A stretch of DNA of 64,000 nt from Muricea muricata (taxonomy: Eukaryota > Cnidaria > Anthozoa > Malacalcyonacea > Plexauridae): contig OY979717.1 of assembly GCA_963855995.1 (NCBI GenBank), forward strand, positions 4,705,728-4,769,727, given 5' to 3'. A model generated the notes under the pieces. The model did not search any database and was not told the DNA's origin. It saw only the letters and a list, made by a program, of their open reading frames with translations. Shown one piece after another: positions 22,601 through 35,202 of the stretch. The stretch's first letter is position 1; the number at the start of each line of letters is the position of its first letter. The translations under genes were made by a program, and so were the position numbers.

Positions 22601-25600
22601 TACAATATAACCCCTTTGTCCAGATCCATGAGAGCGAAGCATCCAGACGTTTGAAAAAATATGTTATATCAATAGGTTACCATTTAATTATCATTTATGT
22701 ATACTATATTGCACCGTTCATTCAATAATAATTTTTGGGAAAATAATTAAGATTACACATTTGGACAGCGAAATAAGAGGAAATATTATTAGAAAGAAAA
22801 CACAGAACTACAGCAAAGAAACTAAGAAAAGTGTAACCATAGTAAACGTTAGCTGAGTGCTCCAAGTTGTACCGTGTACAAGGTGTATCTTGTCCAAGAT
22901 ATAAGTTTTAAATTGAGTTTTTATGTGCTACACTTATCTATACAGGTTGAAAGTTCGCGATTGTACACAAAGTACGCCTGTAGGCCACATGATATTAAAA
23001 GTATTCCATTCCTAGTTGAAAAGGTACTGTTGTTTACCTCGTAGTTACATTGTCATTACAACAGAAATCTTGTCTTCGCGCCACAAATTTAACCTACACT
23101 GTCTTATTTCACTGCCTTTAAATGCTTTTTTGAACAACTTATATCTTGATATCATGTATGCTGAGTTTTTTTTATAATCTCTCTCGTTAATTTTTTTACT
23201 GTAAAGCTTAATGTGACCAAATTCACCTCACTTTTATAAAATAAAATGATATCTTCTGTTAAAACAATTTCGGTTCTTTTTTTAGGCCGTTCGGACCAGT
23301 ATCTATGGTCGTCCAGGTGTGTGTTACATTGACATTCCTGGTGATATGGTGCTTGCGACAGCAGATGACGTCAGGTTTGTAATTGGAAAATATTAATAAA
23401 CCTCGAATTTAAAGTCAAATTTGTCAGTGTCACAGAAACAAACTTCTTCGGTGTTGTGAATTCAATAACAGAAATACAATTGATTCAAAATATTGGCTCT
23501 TTCTTTTGTTCCAGTGTAATTCCGCCATGTTTAGCACCACCAATAGCTATGGCTGAACCAAATGCCATCCAGCAAGCTTTTGCCGTCTTGAGAGCAGCAA
23601 AACGACCGCTAGTTATAATAGGAAAAGGTTTGTAAATCTTCAACAAAAAGTAGAAAGTAATGTCACTGTTTGCTGCACTTGACGTACACTGACTGCCTAG
23701 TTCATGGAAGACATTCATTTGATCAATTAGTTGACTGTCAATCGAACGCAGGTCACTGAGATGTATTACATGTGTAGCAGATATTAGATTTGAATCTTTG
23801 TATCCTAAGATTGAATCATTGAATCCCAAGATTGAATCATTGAATCCCAAGATTGAATCATTGAATCCCAAGATTAAATAATTGAATCCTAAGGTTAAAT
23901 CATTGAATCCTAAGATTGAATAATTGAATCCAAAGATTGAACCTTTGAATCTTTGTAAAGATTGTAATAACTTCAGGTAACAATTCAAAACGATAAGATC
24001 GTTGTCTTATGTTCTTTTATGTATGATTTTGGTATAAATATGTAATAATGAAAAATCCTATGATAGGTGTGGGTGTTATTCACGATGTTTTCTAGTATAT
24101 ATGTTCAGGTTTAAAAAAAGCGTACAGTAGCGTACAAAGAGGGGAGGGGTGTGAAGTATTCACGAAATTTTGCGTGCGTACTAAATGGATGTCCCCATGC
24201 AGGAATAATAGTGCCAACTCATTCATCTTCCCCAAGGTGCTGGATATGGTCGTGCGGAGAAGGAAATATGCAAGTTTGTAGAGAAATTTGAATTGCCATT
24301 TCTGCCCACGCCCATGGGGAAAGGCGTCATTTCAGATGAACATCCACTTTGTGTGGCTGCTGCACGATCAAGGTGAGATTATTGTTTGGAATACATGAAT
24401 TCGCAATGTAGTATCAATTAATACAGTAGTCTAATCAAGGACGATCATGCAAACGTTGTAGTGAATACATTCATAACGTCCGCCTTTTCAAGTTTCACAA
24501 ACATATCACGTGACGTGGTCATGTGATTTCCCTATTTTGAGTGTCAAATGTTTGCAGCTAATTAAACAAACGCAACATCAATTAACCTTCAAATTTCCTA
24601 AATTTACTTCGTTAACGCTCTAAATAACCGCTTTAAATTTCGATGTCTTCATACGTCATTTCCTTGCGATAGCGATCAATAGTGTCCAGAATTGGTTTAA
24701 CCTTAAAAAGTTCCATTCTTCCACTCTTCTTCAAAATGATTGGATTATTTTTTTTTCTAGAGCATTACTGCACGCTGACGCTATATTATTACTTGGTGCA
24801 AGATTAAATTGGATTCTTCATTTTGGTCTTCCTCCAAGATATAATTCTCAAGTCAAACTTATTCAGGTTAGATACCCCTGTCCTGGGATTGTTTGAATCA
24901 CATTGGCCATCCATTACTGCCAAACAATGTGAGATGTTTAAGTTTTCTTTTTCACCCATCTTCATGTCTTCTCAGCATATTAGCGAAAATAAACACACGA
25001 AACTAATATTTACAAGCGTCTCTATTAGGAATTCTTGTATATCTCCTAAAAATGCACAAAAATCTATGCGAATGTTTTTAAAGAGAATAAAGAACAAGAT
25101 AAGCTCTTTTTATATATATGTACCTAATATCATTTTTCTTTGTTTACTCGATTCTGATTGGCTAAGAACTGTGCCGATTAATCGGCATAGTGTGCCGATT
25201 AAAAATTAATCGGATCGCGAGTCCCGCGGGGCGCGGGATTTTTAAAAACTAAAAGCATAAATAAATCGCCAAACACGCGTGTGATTTTTCATTAATACAT
25301 CTCGGACCGTGTAATTTCGTATACATACTGCTATTTTGCCAAGATTCACGAGAGAGCGAGGCGTCCAAGCCATTGAAAAGATATGTTATATCAATAGGTT
25401 GACATATGTCCAGAAGAGCTTGGTAACAATGTCAAGCCCACCGTTGCTTTGTTTGGTGATTTATCTTCAGTAATGATGCAGGTAAGTGAAACATTTATTT
25501 TGTAAATATTTTTGCAAGCATTTCTAGCCTGTGAGATTTGTGTTTTTGTCATAGCATAGCGGCATGTATATAGTTACCTTCGCTCTGTTCGCTGCATGTA

Positions 25601-28600
25601 TGAGATTTAGTCTGCTGGTTTGTAACACCAGTAGACGTATGGAATTTTTTCAGCTGAATTCCGCTGCAGAACACATGCCAAGGACACAATTTTCTATGTC
25701 GCAAAGCTGGAGAGGAGAGTTGAAAGAAAAGATAAATGCAAACTTACAATCCAAAAAGGTAATTTCAAGCCAATGCCAACAACTGGCCGAATGTGAACTT
25801 TTATTTTACAGCTGTAATAACTCGCGTAGTAAGCATGTTTAATCAACATTCAATCCTGGTTTAATTCTCAGGAACTCGAAAATGATGAATCCATTCCAAT
25901 GAACTTTTATAGAGCATACAAAGAGGTATTTTTGTTTTTCACTCTTGCGGTTATAGTGCGTGTGTGACAGCTAGCATGCAGTAGGTACAGTGAATAATAA
26001 TAATATATCTTTCGTGGGAAGTACAACGGTTATATTTCCGTAACACGCAGGCTGCACGACAAGTTTGGTAACTGGTAGTACGGATAATGTCCAACAAGAA
26101 CTGGTGTGTGTATCAGAAAAATATTTTTCTTATTATTCTTGTTTTTCAGATTCGACAGTTCTTGCCCCGAGATTGTATTCTAATAAGTGAGGGTGCGAAT
26201 ACTATGGACATTGGCAGAACAGTCATACCAAGCCATCTTCCGAGACATAGGTAGGCCTTAATGTTTATTTAGGTTGCGGTTATGTAGGCTAACAGTATAC
26301 AAATAATAAATGTTTATGAGTGCAATGGTAAGAATATTTTCATGAGGTGAAAATTCATTGTTCCATCCAAAGAGGCGATAGCCGAGTTGAACTTTCACCG
26401 AATGAAAGTATTCTTACTATTGCACGAATAAAAACATTCATTATTTGTTTTAAACAATTCTTGGGTTTCACTAGGGTATTTTGGCGTTAATCTGAGTGGG
26501 GGTCAACCGAAAATCTATTGATGATTATGCTGTACTGGAGTGAAAAAATCTCATGAAATTGCACATATTTGCTACCATACACAAGGTCAACACATACAGT
26601 GAAAAACTATTCCCTCCGATGACTGTGCATCGATTTGGAGTTGACCCCAGTGAAATTATGACGTCACGTGAAACCCAAGAATACCAGACTATTGTTTTTC
26701 AAAACAAATTTATTTGACATTTAAAACAACACGCATTTGAGTCGTAAACTACGAAGACCGTACGTAGAGCTTTTTGACGGATGCGAATTCTGAGAGTGCA
26801 ATGGAAAAAACTATTGCACTCCTAGGAGTGCAATGGAACGTTTTCCATTGCACTCTTGGAAAATGGAACTTTTTATTTATTATCACCTGGCCATAATCAA
26901 CCAAGTAAACGACCAGAATTTAATAGGTATTATATAATAAGAGTTTGTTCGCAAAATGCATGACTTTTCCCCCATTCCCCCCCCCCGCCTGCCCCCCGTG
27001 GCACGCTGTGAAACATTCGGTGTTGCAACCCATTCAAAACTAGGTGACGTTAGCGACCCCCCCCCCCACTGTTTATTGTTAGTAACCATGCATGATTAAT
27101 TTGAATTTATCATAATAACATCAACTGATCCTTAATTCTGAGATTTATTACATGTATAATTATGTTTCATCCAGGCTAGATGCAGGCACATTTGGCACAA
27201 TGGGAGTTGGTGCAGGTTTTGCAATAGCAGCAGCAGTCTTAGTGAAATACGAAGATGAAAGATTAGACCCTCCTGCAAGTAGAGTGGTTTGTATTCAAGG
27301 CGATAGTGCTTTTGGTTTCTCAGGAATGGAAATGGAAACTGTTGTAAGGTTTGTTTTGCCATTTTTGTCAATCTGAGCTCGGTAGGAAAGATGAATAACA
27401 CAATCCACCGGTGAGATTTTATCAGACTTACTAAAGAGGGTAAAATGAATATTTTTCTTCCAGCGAGCACTGCGTATCAAGGTTATATTTCCTGCCGATC
27501 TTTTCTTTAGAATTTTATCAGTATTACAAATCTTCAATCACGCAACCAGTGTTCCGCGCAACTCGCGTGTTCGCATATTTTTCCACCCGTAATCCTAAAC
27601 ATGTTCAGTAACTGGTAAAACCCATATTAAAGTTCAGCATTTTCGAGTTAAATCACGTTTTGGAGTTAAAATCTCTTGCGAATTAAATATCTTTGGTGTC
27701 ATTGTTTTTTATGCCGCTTTTTGTGGCAAAAGCACGATCCGCTGGGTGCCACTGTCCACCTAGTTTCCTACAACCGGCTTCTTGATTCAAAGGCCGTCTT
27801 CCACTAGGCGAATTTTCCGCTCAGAAAGAAATTATTCGTTGGCCGTTGTGTTTATGCACCAAGGTAAAGTTAGTGGAAATTGCAAAATAAAATTCATTCT
27901 GTAGTGGAAAACGGCATTATAATATGTGCTCTTCATTCTTTTACTACAAATCACATTCTTGAAATTGAAAAAATCATTAATTATATTCATAAGATATAAC
28001 CAGTCTAGTTTCCTGCATGGTCCTTTCGCTCACATTCAATTTTGATTTGAAACTTATCACGAATTAATGAACGGATTTCTTTCAAGATTTAAGCTTGAGA
28101 CTTTCAGAATGTTATTTTAACTTAATTGTGTAATTTATGTTGATAATTATGACAAAGCGTTTAAAACTCATTTTTTTACTATTAATTAAAAAAATTGAAT
28201 TATAATGTTTAGATTGCATTAGAATTACAAAAAATTCTCCTTGGATACGGGAGTTAATGTTATATAAGTATTGAAGCACAGCAAATTGTTTATATAAAGT
28301 AAAAAATGCAACCGTAATTGTTCAGCGTTTTTTACATCTTGCAATACGGCATTACGTGTTTTGTTTGATCCAAAATTCTAGCGATCGTGTCAATTAATCA
28401 TCTCTATTCAGGCACAAATTGCCCATAGTCTTCATTATCTTAAACAATAATGGCATTTATAATGGGGTTGATGAAGAAAGTTGGAAAGATATTGCAAGTT
28501 CGCCTGAAGGAGCGGCAACGAGGTTTGTTGATTGATTAAAGATGATAACTGAGAATATTTATTGAAAATATGTTTGTCATTTTAGAAGTCTATTTTGAAA

Positions 28601-29051
28601 TTCTAGGACAACTTATGGGTTTTTACCACAGAAATGATATCTTACATTTCAATAAAATGACCTAATCAAATGACCTATTGGATAGTGAATATTATGTTTC
28701 ACCTTCTTTAGTGCTCCTCCGACATCATTACTGCCTTCAGCGCGATATGAGAAAATTAGTGAAGCATTTGGCGGAAATGGATGCTTTGTTAAAACACCAC
28801 AAGAGCTAAACTTCGCTCTCAAGGATGCATTTAAAAAGAAAAATGAGGCGTCACTTATAAACGTTATGATCGATCCTTTCTCTCAGAGAAAGCATCAGGT
28901 AACAGCGAAATATTTTCCTCATCATTAAAAGGGAGAGAAATTAACCAGTGCATACTCTTGTGATGAAATTCGACCTGCTGATTTCGCAGATTTTAAACTC
29001 TCTAATTTCTCTTTACAGGAATTTGCTTGGTTAACACGGTCAAATTTGTAA
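19607..29051 (+). CDS. HACL1: 2-hydroxyacyl-CoA lyase 1
   Basis: A thiamine-diphosphate enzyme of peroxisomal alpha-oxidation that cleaves 2-hydroxyacyl-CoA to formyl-CoA and an aldehyde. I read 17 exons: 19607–19762, 20435–20475, 20617–20697, 21649–21721, 22946–23023, 23286–23374, 23515–23627, 24237–24372, 24761–24866, 25398–25481, 25654–25758, 25872–25925, 26150–26250, 27175–27348, 28412–28522, 28712–28898, 29019–29051. They sum to 1722 nt (573 residues plus stop), all GT–AG with consistent phases; human HACL1 is about the same length. Visible: FGVVGIP; the catalytic Glu in GMRNEQA (residue 50); [44 protein letters not shown]; and the ThDP/Mg motif GDSAFGFSG…NNN (about 448–477). The C-terminus SNL is a PTS1-like signal, matching SNM in the human enzyme. 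Many introns hold MITEs. Confidence 0.96.
21003..21350. repeat. palindromic element in HACL1 intron 3
   Basis: The left arm TGAAGCCAATTTGATTCAG…GGTTTTGAGTTGAAATACT is matched by an inverted right arm AGTATTTCGTCTCAAAACTC…AACTTGGCTTCA. The arms are >100 bp, with a short centre near 21175. MITE-like. Confidence 0.65.
22123..22330 (+). repeat. dispersed repeat shared with 43250–43445
   Basis: TTTAGTAAATAATGGTTTTC…GCATTTTGATTGGTTG…GCATTATTTACTAG…GCCGCCAATGAGAGTCGTTT matches, as reverse complement, the sequence at 43250–43445 inside the LRP-like gene. Confidence 0.65.
22499..22604. repeat. AACAATTATTCGCC palindromic MITE, copy 2
   Basis: AACAATTATTCGCCTCAGGC … CGCCTTCGGCAAATAATTGT, the inverted copy of the element at 9142–9245, inserted within the intron 4 duplicate. 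Confidence 0.75.
23795..23955. repeat. 21-bp minisatellite in HACL1 intron 7
   Basis: About seven units of TTGAATCCCAAGATTGAATCA with small variants. Because 21 is a multiple of three, the minus strand stays open and gives a false repeated heptapeptide (LGFNDSI). Confidence 0.85.
24869..25397 (+). repeat. HACL1 intron 9, source of (or partner to) the intron 4 copy
   Basis: Essentially the whole intron, from just after the donor to the acceptor ATCAATAG, has its match in intron 4. It also holds TGCCGATTAATCGGCA, a perfect 16-bp palindrome at 25172–25187. Confidence 0.7.
26301..26450. repeat. foldback element in HACL1 intron 13
   Basis: AATAAATGTTTATGAGTGCAATGGTAAG and its inverted partner (CTTACTATTGCACGAATAAA… CATTCATTATT) bound ~150 bp. 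A related TGCAATGG hairpin is at 26790–26865. Confidence 0.6.
26458..26681. repeat. foldback element with TTCTTGGGTTTCAC ends
   Basis: TTCTTGGGTTTCAC (26458) and GTGAAACCCAAGAA (ending 26681) enclose ~195 bp with inner GGGGTCAAC / GTTGACCCC arms. It lies next to the preceding element in HACL1 intron 13. Confidence 0.65.
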
Positions 29052-32000
29052 ACTGAAGACAGTCATTAACGTGGAACAGGAAAAAGATCTTGGAGAATAA
29101 TTTTGAAATAGATGGTGTATTTAATGAGTATCAAGATTTTTTTAATCTTCAAAGATATGTAAACTGTGATTTATTGAGATTGTACAAAATTTATTACAAA
29201 CCTGATTTATTTACTATTTGTACTTCAAATTTGCAAGTTGTCTGAAAGAAACTATCGCTGAATGTTATCTAACATTGCCTCGGTAGTCTTATGATTCGGT
29301 TCAAAATTTTTTTAAAGATAATCCCCACATACACACAAACCATGCAATGTGTTTGTCATGTGTATAAATATGACATAAGACGGCTTAGTTGTTTTTGTTC
29401 ATCAGACATTAGACATATGGATCTGTAAGTGGAGTCCCAGTACAAAAATACTTAGCACCAAAATTAGGCATTACCTTTCTAGGGTTAAGGTTACGGTTAG
29501 GGGTTAAGGTAAAAAATGTGGCCTATTTCTTAGAGTAGCTATGAGGGAGTTATCCCCTAGCAGTCGCCGAAAGTAGAAATGCATACGCAAAGACAAAGTT
29601 CAGACCTTTCTTATCAGTGTGGTTGACCTGTAGTAACCGTTACAATGATTAAAATAATGATTTAAAGGGTAAGTGCATCCCGGCAGGGATGAAGCGGGGG
29701 AAAATAAGGTAGTGTTTAGGGCTAACCTACAACCTAGTCAATTTATGAATCATGTAAGTTCAGCTCTAAACTGTACAGATTACGGGCTCTCTTTGATTTG
29801 GTAAAATGTATATTAAATGTAAAATGTTTATTAAATGTATATTAAGTTTTTGTTTTATCATCCTCCAGCAAATATTAATTAATGCTATGGATGCATGTAC
29901 TTCTTTCATTATGCACCGTAATTTGCAAGCAAAATTTCTCATGCTATCACGAGTACGGATGACGTTACGATAGTAAAATATTTAGCAGACGTGCGACTTG
30001 TGTTCATATGTCGTTCACACGCAAGTAGTTGCGCTAAATATGCAAATTAGGAAATTCTCGATACACTATACTTTCCTCTGCGTGTGTGCACGCTCATCAG
30101 AACTACATTAAGTGATTCTTTGAGATAAGTAAACCTCACGCAAGCTTGTAGTATGAATTAGCAAGCCACATATGGCGCTATCGTCATGCGGGACAAGCGC
30201 CACTGGGAAAATAGATTTCATCCTCGTATCAGACGTTTTTGACAGTTTTGTCATAAAAGCTAGTTATCTACTCCCGAAAATCGTGGATTTCCTCCAAACC
30301 GTAATGCTGACAGCGTGGTTAGGAATGTAAAAAGGAAAGCTTTTAATTAAAGAGTTTCATAAAAGGTTTCATAAATTGTGTAAAACTGAAACTATATGGA
30401 ACTGAATTGTATAAGCAAAAGTTGTGTGAAACGAAATATATTGTTCTTCCACCTTGTTCCTCGATCCGCCTGTGTGAAGAATGTTAGTTTAGACGGCGAT
30501 TTTTCACCTTTGTTTTACCTCACTCAGTTCCAACATAGACATTAATCCGGTAATCCATAAGTAGATAAGTTCATTCTTCAAAAAATCACAAGCCGCTCCG
30601 TAATCTCTGGATTGAGGTAAACAATGAAAAATTGCAGGAAGATATTCTATTACTCGACGTACGTAAAAATCACGGGTTTTGTTATCTTTTTACAGGGAAT
30701 GTCGACTAGGTTGGTAGGACATCACTATGTCCCTTTCTGAATCCAATTTCAGGACGGACGTGATCATCACCCTTGAGACATCCTTCTTTGTCGTACTGAG
30801 CCGCGTCTCTCGTAAGACGTAAGTCAATACTCGATCAATATAGCCCTCATTGCTTTTAAGTGGGATGATTAGCACACGCACTTAACTTTTCTGCGATAAA
30901 TAAGCATATTTTGCGTTATTATGAAGTGTTCAATCACAAATCATCTCGATATTTGTTTAAAATCTAACTAAACAAACCACAAATTTACACATTTTGGGGT
31001 TGTAACTTACATTGCTCTTTTCTTTGATCTACCGCGTGATAAGACCAAGTTATTTTCCTTGAATAAATAATGAGATTTTCAAAACAGCCGAAATGAAAAC
31101 TAATTACTCAATGTAAATCGGCTATATTATGTACCGCAAATTTTGGACACAAGTATAATATTGACCAATGGAGCCTGTCGCTTGTTAGAATAACATTTCA
31201 CTTATATCCCGCTTTCGCGGTACATAACTAAAGCCATTCATATAGACACTAGCGTGGTAGGTCGTACTCTCTCAAAAAGGAATCGCAAGTCGCATGACTT
31301 GTTGTTGCAAAGGGACAGTTCACACGTGAGCATGACTTTATTTGGCTCAGATGGAAGACGATAAATTTGTTAGCCGCTTCACCTAGCCTGTTCAGTCCTG
31401 TTGGTTCAAAAGAGACATCATCGTTTCAAAACTAAATGATTATTGCTATTCCTTGCATGATTTTCTCTCTCGCTATCGTCAGGCTCAGTTCAATTTCGGT
31501 CTGCAGTCCTTGCTTGCATGTTTTGTAAAATAACATACCGTGAGAAACTTGACTTTGGCTTTAAAATAAGTTGCCCGAGAGTTTATTGCCCTGATAATAT
31601 CTTCTTATAGATGCCCTTTTTAAGAAATTCTCTAACAGCGTCTTTTATTAGCTGTGCATATGTTTTCATAAAACTATGAACGATGGGTTAGGCAATGATG
31701 CTAAGAGTTGTCGATATCATTGTCCAGGATCTTTTTCTCCACTTGCTTCGGCGCTAGCATTTGAAATAAGATGAAAGGTCGTTCCCAGTCTTTTCTCATG
31801 TGAAGCGCACAAGAGCTCTGTCAGCGTGCTAGCCTCACTTGGGCAATGAATGTAGCTAGTAGATAAATAAATGAATCTTAGCTAAGCCTATATTGGCATC
31901 AAGAGAGTTGATAAAAACATTCTTGCAGGTTATAAACTTAATCTTGTTAGTATGCTGATAAAACTCTGTACCGCAGGAAGACGAACTGCGAACTATACGA

Positions 32001-35000
32001 CTTCCTACTGCTCAGTAAATGATCTTCTTTGTGATCTTTGATGGGGCAGCTCAATTTGAATTACAATGAGCGCGTGCGAGAATGCTTCACATTCTTTCTT
32101 GGCAAATCATCCATGTTTTCTCAGTATTAAACCTGTCATCGAAAGTATGTAATGGTAAAAATATGACCATGAATCTCATTTACACAAAATAACACGAAGT
32201 ATGTTTTGTATCAGATGTGTAATGTCTTTCCGTTTTGTGATTAAGAAGTCGCAAACTACATGAGGTGAGGTCCAGTTTGAATAATAACGCTCTATCGCTG
32301 TAACTTACATTGAACGATTATTAACCGGGGGTGTATTAATAGTGAATGCCAGAAAGCCATATCACACTGCGAGTTTGACAACCAAATATTGCTACAATTA
32401 TTCACCGCTGGCAACAGCATGGTAAGATCGTATTTGTTTTTGATGATTGAGGACGTTGCATGAATGGAATAAGAAAATATATATTTCCTTGCAAAATAAC
32501 TTCGTGATAAAGTGTATTTTTATAAATACCTTGGAGTAAAAATACTGGAAAGAATACTGGATTGGTTTGGATCGGATTATCCCAGGGCGTTGATGCTTAT
32601 CAATTGACAATACTACTCACGGTGCTCATGCCAGCAGTCTTGCTTACACTGACTGTAGTCTCGTTTTGGAACGCAAGGGAATGTTACGACGCACAAATAA
32701 TGTCGACGCAAATGTGAACGGACCAACGTCAACGCGCAATTTAATATAGGTACGTCATTGGAATATGTAGCGCGAACAATTATCTGTTAGCATTTTTAAA
32801 GGTTATATTTTCTCAACACATGTTCAGGGCAAATGTGAGCTTATTTGTTGATAAGGGTACATGTGAGCAAACACTGTGACATATTCATTTTCATTGTGTT
32901 CGTGCATAAATGTATCTTTAGTAAAAATGTACTTTGTACGTCGCCAGCGAATGCGACAAGAATTCAAACGAACGGAATGTTTACATGGGTTATGTCTTGA
33001 ATCTAGCATTAGGAAATAGCAGGCTTATCTCACCCTGTAAATCTCCAGATGAATCAAAGAGTTAGCTTAGGAGAATGTGACGGAAAACAATTAAGCGTAA
33101 CAAGCGGTGAGAACACATTATTCTATCCTTGAAGAAAGGTCATTGATCTATTTATTCGTCATCGTTTCTATCTTTTACAGTTGAAGTGGAATTTTCATCA
33201 GTTATTTCGTGATTACAGTTCATCTTATCGTTCATCGACAAACATTGTCATTGCTATTTACTATACAGCTAAAGCATACCGTGAATATTTTCTGTCGTTT
33301 AATAAGACAGCATTTTTTGTACCTCACATTACAATTTCACCGTGAATGTAACATATTTTGCTGTTCCTGCCTGCTGAGCGATGAAACATGTAAGGCGATA
33401 TTATAGTTTCATGCAGTGTTTTCAAGATCATATCCTGCTCAAACGTCGCCCATGGCTATCGAAATTTTCTTTGTTGCTTGCGCTCGCGTAAATACACTAA
33501 CGTTTTATTTTCTAAAACTGTATGGTAATCGCGTTAGCAAAGCGAAATGGATCCTACGACAAAATATATCACTCACATTCGAATGTCTTCAGTTCCTTAT
33601 TCAACAATATTTCAACTCCGATGATTGTCAGTGAATAGTTTTTAAGTGCTCATATTATATTCTGAAGTGCTGTCTTCACTTTTCGTGCAAGACTCTCAAG
33701 GGTTTCATAAGGTGACATTATTAGTTGGTATTTGGGTTGATATTGAATTTCTCACGCCAGTAACACTTCATGTTGAGGGGAAAGTTGCAGCAACTTCTGG
33801 CATGAAACTTGACCCAGCGTCGCTAAGGACTGGCGGGAACAGGAAGAAACTGGCGCCAAGAACTACACACGCGCAATTTGAGGGTGACAAGATGTACGAG
33901 AATTCAATTCACTTTGGACAACAATTTACACAATTCAGGACAGACTTTTGAAATGATCTTGTTTTCTCTTACGATATTGTCAATAACTGAAATTGTTAAC
34001 ATGCCTCATTGATTGCATGAAGAAATCTTGACAATGTCAATATTGTATTTAAAGCCCAATCGTCAAGTATGACCACTTCACTTCGACGAAAAGTCCGTAA
34101 AAGTGTTAAAAATCCACTTGTAGATATAAAATAAAAATTGTCTTATTCATAAATTTTACTTGTGAATAAAATAAATTTTATATTTGTTAATTGTTTTATT
34201 TTTAACATTTTCCCTCTTAAATATTCGGTAGTCCAACTTAGTAATATTATGCGAATAATAAGAGCGCTGACTACCAATATATTAGCAGGGAATCCTCATT
34301 AATTAACTAATATTTATGTGTCTGAAGGTCTACTCGATCCTCACATTGTAACCCAAATAAGATTATTGTGTCCAATAAATTATATGAGAATGGTTAGGGT
34401 CAGGGTCATACTGTATGCATGAAAATATAGTTCCAGTTATTGCAATTATTTAAGTGTTTATGAAACGAAATTTTCTCCCACGATTTTTTGATTGCGTTGT
34501 GAAGACCAGTTCAACTCACACTATAACTTCTCTAATAAAATTTTTGCAACTCTCTTACTTCTCGAGATATTATTAATCTATTTGACACGAAAATAACACA
34601 ACCACCCACGTCAACTTTATAATGTTTCATTTAGTTAAAAAGTAGATATAATACTACAAAAAATTGCCAGCTCTGTGTTAGCACACACACGTGAAAGTGT
34701 AGTTTATTTAGTTATTTTACATTTATATTACGAAATAAGCCATCTCATAGAAACTCATTATACAGTATGACGTCGGTGGTTATTTGCATATCCAGCAAAG
34801 TTGAATATCCGACAAAAATTCTAGCAAAGCCAGTTGCGTCATTATTTAGATTGATCTTCGCAATGCAATCAATAACATTTTTAAACAAATTTCGTTTCAT
34901 AAACACTTTGTGATTATAGTGATCTTACTGGGCTACAACGTGCGGGTTGCCCACTTACATCGTTCCGATTAATGAACAGATTTGTTAAAAACTATAAAAA

Positions 35001-35202
35001 GAATCGTATCATACAGTTAAAAAAGGAAGTTGAGAGTTGTACAGATAGAGGATCACTTATTTGTTTGGTATATAGTGAAGTAAATTGATATCAGTTAATT
35101 GCTTATTTTGAATACATTAACTAAACGATAGGCATGCTTTGCTCATTTTTTAGTTTTTCCCAAGGTTCCTTTGTTCACTAATTTCTCCTATTTGGTGACA
35201 AG
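29052..35202. other. 6-kb intergenic stretch without a recognised gene
   Basis: Between HACL1 and the LRP-like gene, both on the plus strand. Frames of 60–100 codons (30690–30881 −, 32398–32610 −, 33209–33406 +, 33416–33634 +, 33646–33951 +) have no domains or splice context. Degenerate TTAGGGTTAAGG-like runs occur at about 29478–29510 and 34393–34410. An inverted pair GGCTATATTATGTACCGC / GCGGTACATAACTAAAGCC near 31125–31235 marks another possible foldback element. Confidence 0.4.

Larger units (their letters stand above)
21868..22680 (+). repeat. copy of HACL1 intron 9 lying in intron 4
   Basis: 21868–22112 closely matches 24869–25100 (both with ACCCCTGTNCTGGGATTGTT, then TTTTCACCCATCTTCAT and TATCTCCTAAAAATGCACAA). 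22618–22677 matches 25340–25400, ending in the same ATATGTTATATCAATAGGTT. Between these blocks the intron 4 copy carries two dispersed repeats (22123–22400 and 22499–22604). Confidence 0.75.

Noticed and set aside
23485-23988. 167-codon minus frame with heptapeptide repeats
   Set aside because: Antisense of HACL1 exon 7 plus the 21-bp minisatellite.
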